Below are positions 1 through 7,795 of a stretch of 23,434 nucleotides of DNA, piece by piece (position 1 is the first letter of the stretch; the number at the start of each line of letters is the position of its first letter). The translations under genes and the position numbers were made by a program. The stretch is from Bremia lactucae (lineage: Eukaryota; Oomycota; Peronosporomycetes; Peronosporales; Peronosporaceae), in NCBI RefSeq assembly GCF_004359215.1, contig NW_027152043.1, positions 126,327 to 149,760 on the forward strand. The letters run 5' to 3'. Under the pieces are notes generated by a model. That model made no database searches. It was not told where the DNA came from and was given only the letters and a program-made list of their open reading frames with translations.

Positions 1-170
1 CTGATGTTCAAAGTCGCTTAAGCGCTAGTTGGCAAAATGCAAAGTAAACATTAAAGGTCCTTAGTTCGCAAACCTATTGCTATCTTACGCCAGCCATTAA
101 TCTTAGTCAATCACTGCTCCTAAAACCAACCTTCTAGAACATTAGATGTCATCCCTATGACGTCACTACC
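1..170 (-). repeat. LTR A fragment, minus orientation
   Basis: Reverse-complement match to the LTRs at 4779-5008 and 8623-8847. It opens with the inverted LTR terminus (TGATGTT at 2-8, i.e. the LTR end AACATCA) and runs back through the promoter-like block at 31-49 and the conserved cttctagaac block to a TGACGTCA octamer at 158-165. About 60 bp at the outer U3 end seem to be missing compared with 4779-5008. The window edge cuts off whatever lies downstream. Confidence 0.8.
31..49 (-). promoter_or_regulatory. Inr/FPR-like core promoter in LTR A
   Basis: The reverse complement reads GTTTACTTTGCATTTTGCC. It is the diverged counterpart of the block at 4962-4980, which fits the oomycete core promoter consensus GCTCATTYYNCAWTTT. 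Here the Inr TCA has become TTA, so activity is doubtful. Confidence 0.35.
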
Positions 171-181
171 GACAATTACCT

Positions 182-690
182 GTACTTGCGCTTTGATCAC
201 TCGTTCTAAATCTTTCCTGTATCGGCTTGTCGTACGCTCCTTGCGTTACCACTGTCATCTCACCAGACTAACGCAGAACAAATTTGAGCCATACTGCTTC
301 TTCAGTGGCCTCCAATAGCGACATGTATTTACCTTCCGTCGAAGAGAGCAACACAGTCCGTTGCTTCTTGCTTCGCCAGCAGATGCATCCGCTGTTCATC
401 ATAAGAGCGTAATCACTTGCACTTCAGCGCTCAGTCTGCATCTGAATAAACAAGGAGACTTGCCGCACAGCTTCGCAAAAACTGAAGTCCGTGAGCCGGC
501 GTCGCATTAAGGTAACGTAGTACGCGCTCGAGAGCTTGCCATGTGCCAGCAAATTGACTCAAAACGCCTACAGCTGCAGCAGGATCCGAACGCGTTGCAA
601 CCATAAGGTATACATTACCACCGAAACAACTTCGGTACGGCACGTTCTTTATCGTATCTTCATCCTTACAACCACCCTCGCACATGCCCC
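182..690 (-). pseudogene. Copia A pol 3' end: RNase H fragment
   Basis: Read on the minus strand this is the end of a Ty1/copia polyprotein. Visible pieces, in order, are MCEGGCKDEDTIKNVPYRS, a stretch with VGVLSQFAGTWQALERVLRYLN, the RNase H start YSDAD near 431, a degraded GCICWRSKKQRT with its following SSTE block around 330-390, and EATEEAVWLKFVLR. RNase H would degrade the RNA of the RNA:DNA hybrid. Stops interrupt it (after YSDAD and after VLR), so it is dead. It runs into LTR A on its 3' side, as expected for a copia element. Its 5' side ends abruptly at about 690 against a fragment of opposite orientation. Confidence 0.8.
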
Positions 691-890
691 TCGACAACTT
701 AAATGTTGCATCATGGTTGACTGGAAGCAGCGCAACACATACCGTGCCCCAAAGAGTACATGTATGATTACATGCATATGCGCACTCGCTGATGACGGTG
801 TGATTCAAGCGGTGGCAATGGGCGATATAGTGATGTCGACGAAGGCCCCCCACCTTGCGACCAAGAAGGGTATACTCACCGGTGTGTGAC
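691..890 (+). pseudogene. Copia protease/pre-integrase fragment
   Basis: On the plus strand the frame reads LADDGVIQAVAMGDIVMSTK and continues to GILTGV. This is the segment following the DSGA protease site and leading into the GAG-pre-integrase region in copia polyproteins. The same segment occurs on the minus strand at about 3800-3985 with the same neighbours. It starts at the junction with the opposed RNase H fragment and stops at a TGA near 887, about 20 bp before the LTR cluster. No catalytic DSG motif is included. The assignment to copia A rests on the matching locus at 3800-3985, which continues into copia A integrase. Confidence 0.6.
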
Positions 891-909
891 ATCGCCAATA
901 CCCTCTCCT

Positions 910-1066
910 TACCGGTAATGACGTCAGATGTTCTAGAAGGTTGGTTTTAAGCGCAGTGATTGGCTAAGATTAATGGTTGGCTTAAAGGTAGCAATCGATT
1001 ATGTGTCTTCGCTCCGGCTTGTCCTTTGAGAAGCCCCTTCTCTTCGCCTCGCTGCGGTCTCCTTAC
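910..1066 (+). repeat. LTR B-type repeat, first of two in tandem
   Basis: Begins ggtaatgacgtcagatgttctagaagg and follows the U3 of LTR A as far as about 995 (gcaatcg), then changes to the pyrimidine-rich LTR B tail (gtgtcttcgctccggcttgtc...). It has a TGACGTCA octamer at 919-926. It lacks the LTR B terminus and is followed at once by a second copy. The corresponding pair lies at 8854-9177. Confidence 0.65.
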
Positions 1067-1068
1067 AG

Positions 1069-1237
1069 GTACTGACATCAGACGTTCTAGAAGGCTGGTT
1101 CTAGGAGCAGTTATTAGCCAAAAGTAATGGTTGGCTTAGATGTAGTAATAGGCATACGTGTTTTCCCTCCGGCTCGTCATTTCTCAATTAACTTCGTTTC
1201 GCTTCTCTTTGGTTCGGCTTCAAGTCTCAATAGAGGC
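1069..1237 (+). repeat. LTR B-type repeat, second copy
   Basis: Starts ctgacatcagacgttctagaaggctgg, has the shared U3 block and the LTR B tail ending gcttcaagtctcaata, the same ending that precedes the primer-binding site at 12903. The octamer is degraded to TGACATCA. At 1177-1190 it reads TCATTTCTCAATTA, which fits the oomycete Inr/FPR consensus well. It adjoins the leader of an inverted LTR A instead of its own primer-binding site. Confidence 0.65.
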
Positions 1238-1269
1238 GTCCATGGGGCGGCGAGGCAGAGTTGACGGGG

Positions 1270-1284
1270 CTTGAGCTCCTAACG
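1270..1284 (-). other. Primer-binding site of inverted LTR A
   Basis: The minus strand reads CGTTAGGAGCTCAAG, directly after the LTR A end. It matches 12 of 15 positions of the site consensus GGTTATGAGCCCAAG derived from the four copies in this window, which is complementary to an initiator tRNA-Met anticodon arm. The minus strand continues as a short leader to an ATG near 1240 and then meets LTR B sequence, so the gag that should follow is gone. Confidence 0.5.
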
Positions 1285-1540
1285 TGATGTTTAGGGTCGC
1301 TTGAACACAAGTTGGCAAAATGCAAAATCAATCATTAAAGGCCCTTAGTTCGCAAAAGTTATAACTACTTTTACACCAACCATTACTTTTCGCCAATCAC
1401 TGCTCTCGAACCTTCTAAAACATCTGACGTCATCCCTGTTACGTCATCGCTGGTAACATTGCGAATAGCTTATTGAACGGATGGGGGCGAAATTAATTAT
1501 ATTGCTCTACTTTCCTCTGTGCTCACTACGTACCGTTACT
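1285..1540 (-). repeat. LTR A, minus orientation
   Basis: Starts at the inverted terminus TGATGTT (1285), passes the promoter-like block at 1314-1332 (reverse complement ATTGATTTTGCATTTTGCC) and TGACGTCA at 1425-1432, with a second, one-base variant at 1439-1446 (TTACGTCA). Homology to other LTR A copies is clear to about 1465. The outer end near 1540 is an estimate based on the RNase H fragment that follows. Confidence 0.65.
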
Positions 1541-2095
1541 GTTTATCAGTCCCACAACCTTCAACGTATGGCCAGACGAAGTTAAGACTATGACAACAGC
1601 TCAAAAATGTCAGCCGCTCCCTTGCACGCATATTCAGCTTTCTCCAAAGCTTGGCTGCAAACTCTTCCCTTTTCAACAATCCTGCTCGGATGCCAGCTTC
1701 TTGACCACACATACAGTAGCATCATCACGATCTATCCTCATAGCACCCTCCTCTATATTTTACATCAACAAATCCTTGCTCGACTATGCCATACACATAA
1801 GTTCGCATAACTTTGCAAGCTTGACGAATCTAACGCTTTTGTTAGCAAGTCTGCTTACATCTCCTCCGAGCGCACGTATCCCGCAAGTACGACTCTCTTC
1901 TAGTATAGTCGCACACAAACTTTGGGCGCATGTCAATATGCTAAGCTTTGATCGAGCAAGCTTCGCCTTCAAGTTGCTTGATAGCCGCCGAATTGTCGAC
2001 ATGCATCAGCATGGGTGGAACCGGCAGCATGTGTATCTCGCAAAGCATCCGTGCATCCCAGCAAAGCTCGTAAGCCTCAGATGCAGCACGTTTGC
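1541..2095 (-). pseudogene. Copia B-type RNase H (3' end of pol)
   Basis: The minus-strand translation shows MLPVPPMLMHVDNSAAIKQLEGEA, then HIDMRPKFVCDY and a degraded ADVLTK-like block (GGDVSRLANKS...FVKLAKLCELM) near 1790-1860. The HVDNSAAIKQLE and KHIDxRxKFV pattern belongs to the copia RNase H clade that differs from copia A, where the same place reads EDNQGSISLAKNP. Stops and frameshifts break it. It is followed by a non-coding stretch and LTR A-like sequence, and preceded at about 2095 by copia A RT, so the two belong to different families. Confidence 0.7.
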
Positions 2096-2470
2096 CGCCA
2101 GACTCAGCACGATCCAAATCGACGCGAACTTGGCGACTGGCGCATAGGTTTCTTCGAAGTCGACTCCGTACTTATATGAGAACCCTTAGCCACGAGGCGT
2201 GCCTTGACTCCTCAACTTCACCATCTTGAGTCTCCTTGACACGAAAATCCCATCTGCAATCGATTGTCTTGTGTCCCTTCGGCAACGATACAATATTCCA
2301 TGTATCGCTTTGCGAAGCGAATCACACTTCGAGTCACACGAATTCATTCACTTCACCGCGTCACTGTATACCGTAGCCGACTTTGACAAAGTCGGCATAT
2401 CTCCTACTGAATCTATGACGCTAGCGGCTTCGTGAATTGTAGTACCTTAGCTGCTGCCGATATCTCATCC
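2096..2470 (-). pseudogene. Copia A reverse transcriptase, N-terminal part
   Basis: The minus-strand reading shows GDMPTLSKSATVYSDAVK, SLRKAIHGI, a degraded IADGIFVSRR and then YGVDFEETYAPVAKFASIWIVL. This is the N-terminal finger/palm region of the copia RT. The paralogue at 10600-10915 has the same layout. The palm with the YVDD site, the connection domain and the family's own RNase H are missing: at about 2095 the reading joins copia B RNase H. At least two frameshifts and one stop are present. Confidence 0.8.
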
Positions 2471-3390
2471 AGATCTTGACGTCTCTTGTAAGACGTGGAC
2501 TGCTTGGCACTTGGAGTGTCTGTAGTCTGCTTTAACGACTACGTCGGCTAATGTCTCTTACTGCTAGAATCCATTTTAAATATTCCGTGTCTTCTGCTTC
2601 TTGCGGCTAATCATCACCAGCCACCTCTTCCGCTTCAGTGACAACCTGCTGAGAGTAGCCGCGTCTTGCAGTGTCGAAGATATCTTCCATGAAATGTTCG
2701 TCGCGACTTACCAGAATGCGACAACTCTCCAGCCCTTCAAACCGATATGACTTCTCTTGATTTGAATATCCTAGAAAGCGGCAACAAACTTACCGAGCAT
2801 CAAATTTGGCATGATTATCCTTTGGCACCATAAGTCATGCGTGAGAAAACCAATCAACCAGTTACGGCTTTTATCCTGTCCATACTTGGTATGGCGATTT
2901 GTTGTGACTGTCAGCCCTTATTGGACACCGATTGCGGAGAAACGTGACCGTCATGACAGCTTCGCCCCAGTAATTCCTTGAACAAATCAGCATATTCCGT
3001 GTCCGGCTCACCCGCTCGGCGACTCAATTTAGTTGAGGATTGTAATGTGGCGTGAAAGCTTGCACGATTCTCGATCATTGCAAAACTTGCCATGTCACGC
3101 GAAGTTTATTCGCCATTGTTACCACAGCAAAGAGACTTTACCCGCTTGCCCGTTTACGTCTCATCAAATACCACAAAGTCAGCAAACTTGACAGCTGCTT
3201 CCGACTTATTACGCAACAAGTTCACCTTGCAAAACTAAGACTTGTAGCCGATAAACATGACGAAGTAGCGCTTTCCACTGAACGTCGGTGTCTGCATTCA
3301 TTTCATGTAATCTGTGACGCCAGCGATTTCGCAATTAGCTGTGCGTTATGCAGATCGAGACAGGGGACCAGCAAATGACGTCCAGTATTT
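2471..3390 (-). pseudogene. Copia A integrase and IN-RT linker
   Basis: Minus strand, in order: SGKRYFVMFIG around 3290, NLLRNKSEAAVKFADFVVF, the second catalytic region as a degraded CGNNGE.TSRDMAS (normally DNGGEY) near 3100, the region of the catalytic Glu, then EYWGEAVMTVTFLRNRCPIRA around 2900-2980 and a C-terminal part ending near IFDT at about 2680. The low-complexity linker to RT follows (2471-2660). The enzyme would join cDNA ends to the host chromosome. The Asp of the second site is replaced by Gly or lost, and several stops are present. Confidence 0.8.
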
Positions 3391-3985
3391 ACTTCGCACG
3401 GTTAGGTTATGACTTGGCCTGATTCAGTCGCGTTTGCTAAACTACTAAGCACCTGTGACACACCTCCCACTGCTTCCCTTACGCAATGTTAACGCCAAGA
3501 CCGTAATATTTCTTGGCAATAGCGTCAAGACCACCACGACCAATATGACCAAGTCGATGGTGCCAAAAGCACGATGTGGTGTTCCCATGGCATCCCATCG
3601 ATCTTGTCACATTGGCCTCCTCCATTATTACCGGCGCCATGCAAAGTTTTTACACTCCTTTGCATTCACGTCCTTGAACCTTCAAGAGAATACAAATTTT
3701 TTTTGCGAAAAAACCATTGCGCTTGAACGTCACTGGCCCAACATCCTTCGTGAAGCGGCCAATCGAGAGCAAATTGCACAAAAGCTTGGGAATATGCCAT
3801 AAACCGGTGAGCATACATTCTTGGTCTCACGGGGAGTCTTCGTCAACATCACTGTATCGCCCGTTGCCACCGCTTGAACCACACCGTCATCAGCGAGATG
3901 TACATCTACCGGAGCGATAGCCTGTACCCTTACGAGGACGTCATATGTTGCGCTGCTCCCTAGTCAACCAAGATACATAATTTAA
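3391..3985 (-). pseudogene. Copia A protease-proximal and GAG-pre-integrase region
   Basis: On the minus strand from 3985: LADDGVVQAVATGDTVMLTK around 3850-3900, a stretch with KKFVFS.RFKDVNAKECKNF, and a frameshifted zinc-binding segment around 3500-3600 (GHIG..GLDAIAKKYYG can be followed across two frames). This segment normally brings the HHCC zinc finger that precedes the integrase core. The plus strand here carries apparent ORFs that are only antisense shadows. At 3985 the fragment meets RNase H in the opposite orientation. Confidence 0.65.
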
Positions 3986-4775
3986 GTTGTCGAGGAACAT
4001 GGGTAAGGGTATGAAGATACGATGAAGATCGTGCCGTACCGATGTTGTTTCAGTGGTATTATGGACCTTATGGTTGCAATGCGTCCGGATCCAGCTGCAG
4101 CTGTGGGAGTTTTGAGCATTTGCTGACACACTGGCAAGCCTTAAGCGCGTACTATGTTACCTCAATGCGACGCCCACGAATTTCATTATTCGCGAAGCTG
4201 AACAGCAAGTCTGCTTGTTTTATCAGATGCACACTGAGCTGGAGACCTTAAATCTCGCCGAAGTACAAGTGGTTGCGTTTTTACGATGAACAACAGATGC
4301 ATCCGCTGGCAAAACAAGAAGCAACGGACTATGGCGCTCTCTTCGACGGAAGCTCATTATATGGCTTTATTTGAGGCCACGCAAGAAGCAGTTTGGCTCA
4401 AAGTTTTTCTGCATGCGCTTGATGAGATGACTATGAATGAGTCTGTCAAGATATTCGAGGACAACCAAGGCTAGATCGCGTTGGCCAAGAATCCGGATTA
4501 TCACAAGCGCACAAAACATATCGACATTTGTTGCCATTTTGTGCAAGAAAAAGTTGAAGACGGTCAAGTGAAACTCGATAATTGCCCGACTCAAGACATG
4601 CTGGCTGATATAATGACGAAGCCACTGGACGCTACACGTTCATTTCTCAACGCACCAAGCTTGGGATCAAAGGTGTTGCCGATAAGTTCCTCAAGCGGCT
4701 AAGTTGCGCACACGTGGCAACTGAAGTTGCGTACTGCAGCCGATACAGGAGGGACTTAAAGAAAGTACACGCAAT
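3986..4775 (+). pseudogene. Copia A RNase H and pol 3' end
   Basis: Plus-strand pieces: a degraded VGVLS..AD.THWQALKRVLCYLNATP at 4080-4190, MNNRCIRWQNKKQRTMALS with STEAHYMALFEATQEAVWLK (4286-4410), MNESVKIFEDNQG (4433-4473), then a stop, LAKNPDYHKRTKHIDICCHFV (4481-4545) and DMLADIMTKPLDATRSFLN. The catalytic Asp/Glu landmarks of a copia RNase H are partly visible (STEA, EDNQ, KHID). Stops at about 4250 and 4474 break the frame. It leads into LTR A with a purine-rich run (aggaggga, 4748-4755) that may be the remains of the polypurine tract. It is inverted relative to the pol to its left. Confidence 0.85.
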
Positions 4776-4843
4776 TGTTGTTGGCGAGAAATCGGCTCGA
4801 CCATATCAGGATAGTGCCGGTAGGTATCAGTATATACCAGTAA

Positions 4844-4868
4844 TGACGTCATAGTAGGGTTGACGTCA
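4844..4868 (+). promoter_or_regulatory. Pair of TGACGTCA (CRE/ATF-type) octamers in LTR A U3
   Basis: Two perfect TGACGTCA palindromes at 4844-4851 and 4861-4868, 17 bp apart start to start. Other perfect copies in LTRs lie at 158-165, 919-926, 1425-1432, 8713-8720, 9009-9016, 9023-9030 and 9391-9398. TGACGTCA is the classic target of CREB/ATF bZIP factors. That a host bZIP protein binds here is inference. Confidence 0.5.
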
Positions 4869-4961
4869 GTAGAATTTAGAAGGTTCTGTGAGCTATGATT
4901 GGATAGAAGTAATGATTGGCTTAGAGGTAGCAATAGGTTTGCGAACCAAGAACCTGAATGT

Positions 4962-4980
4962 ATTCACTTTGCATTTTGCC
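4962..4980 (+). promoter_or_regulatory. Oomycete-type Inr/FPR core promoter in LTR A
   Basis: The sequence ATTCACTTTGCATTTTGCC can be aligned with the oomycete consensus GCTCATTYYNCAWTTT followed by NYY. Three of 19 positions differ (G to A, C to T, and one T to C), and the CA(A/T)TTT half is perfect. It lies about 28-47 bp before the LTR end, so a transcript starting here would have a very short R-U5. Confidence 0.55.
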
Positions 4981-5008
4981 AACTAGTCCTCACTTGACCT
5001 ATTCATTA

Positions 5009-5023
5009 GGTTATGAGCATAAG
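5009..5023 (+). other. Primer-binding site (half-tRNA type)
   Basis: GGTTATGAGCATAAG begins exactly where the LTR ends. It matches 13 of 15 positions of the window consensus GGTTATGAGCCCAAG, the complement of CTTGGGCTCATAACC. That sequence has the CAT anticodon in a CUCAUAA loop with a GGG/CCC stem, the hallmark of initiator tRNA-Met. Copia elements are known to prime with a cleaved half of this tRNA. Confidence 0.65.
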
Positions 5024-5065
5024 ACCGCAGATTCTGCCACCTTTGCCCCTGCCTTCGCCTTTGCC

Positions 5066-5664
5066 ATGGACACTGCCGTGACCACGACCGCCTGCATCAA
5101 CAAGTTCGACGGAGCGAGCTTCCACCAATAGAAACTTAGATGTAAATGATGCTGGAGGAGCGACACCTATGGGATGTGGTGAGCGGGGAGTGATGCCTGA
5201 GCACCTGTCGAGCCCGCTGGACCAGGCAGCCTACAAACGTAAGTCGCGCAACGCCGTGGCGATAATCTGTGTTGCGATGGAGTATTCGCAGCTGCCTTTG
5301 GTCGGTCGGCAAACGGCGCGCATGCTACATAGTCGTGTCTTTAAGGGCATTTCGAGAAGAAGAGTTTGGCGAACAAGCTCTTCTTACGTCGACGCTTTTT
5401 CACGACGATGATGGACGAAGGTGATGACGTGCTTCAGCACATCAACAAGATCAAGACATTGGCGGAACAGCTGGACGCAGTCGGCGCTCCGGTCAGCGAG
5501 AATGATCTGGTTATCACGATTCTTGCAAGTCTTAGCGAGCCATACGCGTTCCTGATTACGGCGTTGGAGTCAAATCCGACTCGCTGTCGTGGAAGCTTGT
5601 GACATCTCGGCTACTACATGAAGTTTGAAACACAAGGAACAAGGTGGCGGCGTCGATGGAGCCG
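5066..5664 (+). pseudogene. Copia A gag (UBN2-type), interrupted
   Basis: ATG at 5066, 43 bp after the primer-binding site, starts MDTAVTTTACINKFDGASFH and reaches a stop at 5129 where the family has Trp. Frameshifts follow: one frame gives LEERHLWDVVSGE, the next LDQAAYKRKSRNAVAIICVAME (5214-5282), the next ANKLFLRRRFFTTMMDEGDDV and ILASLSEPYAFLITALESN (5366-5580). The last part continues as SLSWKLVTSRLLHE before a stop near 5628. This order fits the copia gag polypeptide family, the capsid that packages the RNA. The CCHC zinc knuckle normally found next is absent. At least three frame changes and two stops make it nonfunctional. Confidence 0.9.
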
Positions 5665-6115
5665 CCCAAGGGCAAGGACAAGCGTCTATGACAATAGACA
5701 ACGGTCGGTGTAAGGGACGCCAAGTACTGATTAAATCCAGCAGTGCCTGCCACTATACGAAGGACGGGGGTCCGGTCACTTTTGAAAGCGACAGATGCTT
5801 TGCCAAAGCAAAAGGTTTGCAGTGGGAGCCTGAATCCCGTGACGGTAAAGGGCTGTTGAAGCTGTGCATGACGCCTGTCAGCACGGACGAAGCCAATATG
5901 ACAAACTCTTTGGGTAGCTATGAAGACACCACTTCGTACCTCTGGCACCTTCGACTTGGACACATTAGACATGGTGTTCTAGACACTATCGTCAAGAAGA
6001 AATATGGCATCGGCATTGATCTTGCGTCAGCAGAGTTGGAGCTGTGCGATGGTTGTGCAGTTGGCAAACAGACGCGATTGAGCTATATGCAAAATCGCCT
6101 TATCATGCAAAGAAA
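5665..6115 (+). pseudogene. Copia A GAG-pre-integrase region with HHCC finger
   Basis: Open from about 5625 to 6119. After a linker it reads GGPVTFESDRCFAKAKGLQW, then LWHLRLGHIRHGVLDTIV with His codons at 5946 and 5961, and ELCDGCAVGKQTRLSY with Cys codons at 6045 and 6054. That is the HHCC zinc finger placed before the copia integrase core. The protease DSGA motif and the gag zinc knuckle that should precede it are missing, so an internal deletion joins the gag end to this segment near 5660-5740. It ends in a stop at 6119. Confidence 0.85.
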
Positions 6116-7010
6116 ATGCTAGAAGTCATTCATAGTGACGTGTGTGCTCCTATGTAGTCAGCGACTTTAAGCGGTATTCGCACCTTACCACAGCACTTTG
6201 TCACAAAACAAGTCGGAGTATCGGGTAAATTCGCCAAGTTTGTTGCATTTGCCGAGACTTAGACCGGCTTAGTTGTCAAAGCTCTTCATTGTGACAACGA
6301 TGGTTAGTACACATCGGGTGACATGGCCGAGTAATGCAAGCGGCATCGTATTGAGCAAAACGTTTACGCCGCCATACACTCCCTAACTGATGGAGTAGCT
6401 GAACGCATGAATCGCACGCTAGTGGAATGCGGACGATGCATGCTTAAGCGCGCTGGATTGCAAAGACGTATTGAGGCGAAGCGGTCTTGACGGCTTCTCT
6501 CCTTCGCAATCGCTGTCCAACAAGAGGTATTGGTATAGAATAGCCACCACACCAGATTGGACCGGAAAGAAATTAGTGCTGGTGAATCTAAAGGTTTTTA
6601 GTTGCTATGCCGCCATACACTCCGCAACTGATGCAGTGGCTGAACGCATGAATCTCATGCTAGTGGAATGCGCACGATGCACGCTTAAGCGCGCTGGATT
6701 GCAAAGACGTTTTGGGGCGAAGCGGTCTTGGCGGCTTCTCTCCTTCGCAATCGCTGTCCAATGAGAGGTATTGGTATGGAAAAGTCACCATACCAGGTTT
6801 GGACCAAAAGAAATCAGTGCTGGCGAATTTAAAGGTTTTTAGTTGCTATGCATTTGTAACGGTCCCCAAGGAAAATTGCAGAAAGCTTGACGCTCGATCG
6901 GTACGCTGTCGGTTTCTCGGTTACTCGGAGTATGAAAAAGCGTATCGATTCGAAGAGGGTGAGACTAGTGAATCGCGACGCACAATTTATGAAAGAAATG
7001 TTTGATAGTG
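6116..7010 (+). pseudogene. Copia A integrase core and C-terminal part
   Basis: MLEVIHSDVCAPM holds the first catalytic Asp (codon 6137-6139) and is followed by a stop. ALHCDNDG holds the second Asp (6293-6295). GVAERMNRTLVEC holds the Glu (6401-6403), exactly 36 codons after the second Asp, so D-x35-E spacing is intact although stops lie between. The first-to-second Asp distance of 52 codons looks short, suggesting loss of sequence near 6170-6240. The part with the Glu is tandemly duplicated. The C-terminal part reads RKLDARSVRCRFLGYSEYEK (6878-6937) and then, in another frame, NRDAQFMKEMFDSGR. Confidence 0.88.
6368..6849 (+). repeat. 241-bp tandem duplication inside integrase
   Basis: Copy 1 is 6368-6608 and copy 2 is 6609-6849. 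Both start gccgccatacactcc and end ggtttttagttgctat, with an offset of 241 at both ends. The copies differ at roughly one base in ten. Since 241 is not a multiple of three the duplication shifts the frame. Each copy carries the GVAERMN-LVEC segment (Glu codons at 6401 and 6642). Confidence 0.9.
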
Positions 7011-7225
7011 GGAGATGCGGCCGCCAGAACAGCGAGATCTTCGCTCAAGATGATGATAAGTTGGCTGATAACGACCCCCACAGCTCGAAGAAACTGATCA
7101 CGAGAATGAAGATTGTGAGCTGAGCGAAAAAATGAGCCTGGCATCAACGCTCAAAAACGCAGCAGCCTTAATTCCGAAGCCAAAGCGGCATAGTTGATGC
7201 CCATCGCTGGAAGAAATGTCTGCCA
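7011..7225 (+). pseudogene. Copia A linker between integrase and RT
   Basis: Low-complexity acidic stretch with no enzyme motif. One frame reads LEETDHENEDCELSEK around 7085-7130, then a Lys-rich part (KPKRH) and a stop near 7193. Such variable acidic/basic spacers separate IN from RT in copia polyproteins. It connects the two neighbouring domains without a visible gap. Confidence 0.6.
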
Positions 7226-7795
7226 CGGCACAAGATTTAAGACTGCCAAGTTGTGTTTTCAATAGGAAAAATGCCGACCACGTTCAAGTCGGCGGTAGAA
7301 TCCAGCGACGCAGCCACGTGGCACGAAGCATGCAACTCGGAAATGGAATATTTTCTAAAGAATAAGACTTGGATGCTTGTACTGCTACCAAAAGGATGCA
7401 AGCCAATTGGCAATCGATGGCTGTTTCGCGTCAAGGAAATCAAGATGGTAAAGTTGAGCGGTACAAGACGCGTCTAGTGGCCAAAGACTTTGCACAGAAG
7501 TTCGGTATCGACTACAAAGAAACGTTTGCGCCTGCGGACAAGTTTACATCAATCCGGATTCTGCTCAGTTTGGCTGCCAAGTACGGACTTACTGTTCATT
7601 AATGAACTTGAAGACAGAATTCATCAACAGCCAGCTCGACGAGTGACGCAGCCAGACGATTTCAGTAATACGGTCCATCCGGACTATGTGTGCAAACTTG
7701 AACGGTCATTGTACCGGCTAATGCAGTCGCCTCGCATGTCGAACAAGACCGTCGATGGTTTTATGCTACGACTTGAGTTCAAGAAGTAGTGGGAC
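7226..7795 (+). pseudogene. Copia A reverse transcriptase, catalytic box deleted
   Basis: MPTTFKSAVESSDAATWHEA (7271-7330) with SEMEYFLKNKTWMLV and NRWLFRV begin the RT. After a frameshift near 7440 it reads ARLVAKDF-type sequence (TRLVAKDFAQKFGIDYKETF), FTSIRILLSLAAKYGL, and in a third frame a degraded VHPDYVCKLERSLYRLMQSP with NKTVDGFMLRLEFKK (7670-7787). The next codon is a stop, and the sequence then jumps to the region well after the YVDD motif. The catalytic Asp pair is therefore gone. The enzyme would copy the element RNA into cDNA. Confidence 0.9.

Larger units (their letters stand above)
4779..5008 (+). repeat. LTR A (shared between two elements)
   Basis: Begins TGTTGGCGAGAAA and ends just before the primer-binding site at 5009. 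The outer limits come from comparison with 8623-8847, which begins TTAGGCGAGAAAGCGGCTCG. Contents: TATATA at about 4831, TGACGTCA at 4844-4851 and 4861-4868, the block cttagaggtagcaatagg, and the Inr/FPR-like block at 4962-4980. A pol 3' end lies upstream and a primer-binding site plus gag downstream, so one LTR serves both neighbours. No target-site duplication is visible. Confidence 0.85.

Noticed and set aside
1590..2147. 185-residue plus-strand open frame
   Set aside because: Antisense of copia B RNase H and copia A RT; no signal peptide or effector-type motif is supported by surrounding sequence.
3052..3802. Plus-strand open frames of 108 and 115 residues (3052-3378 and 3455-3802)
   Set aside because: They are antisense to recognisable minus-strand copia A integrase and pre-integrase sequence; their residues match no known motif.
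5009..5023. A tRNA-Met gene or fragment
   Set aside because: Only about 15 bases match the complement of the anticodon arm, and the position right after an LTR end fits a primer-binding site. No cloverleaf can be drawn.
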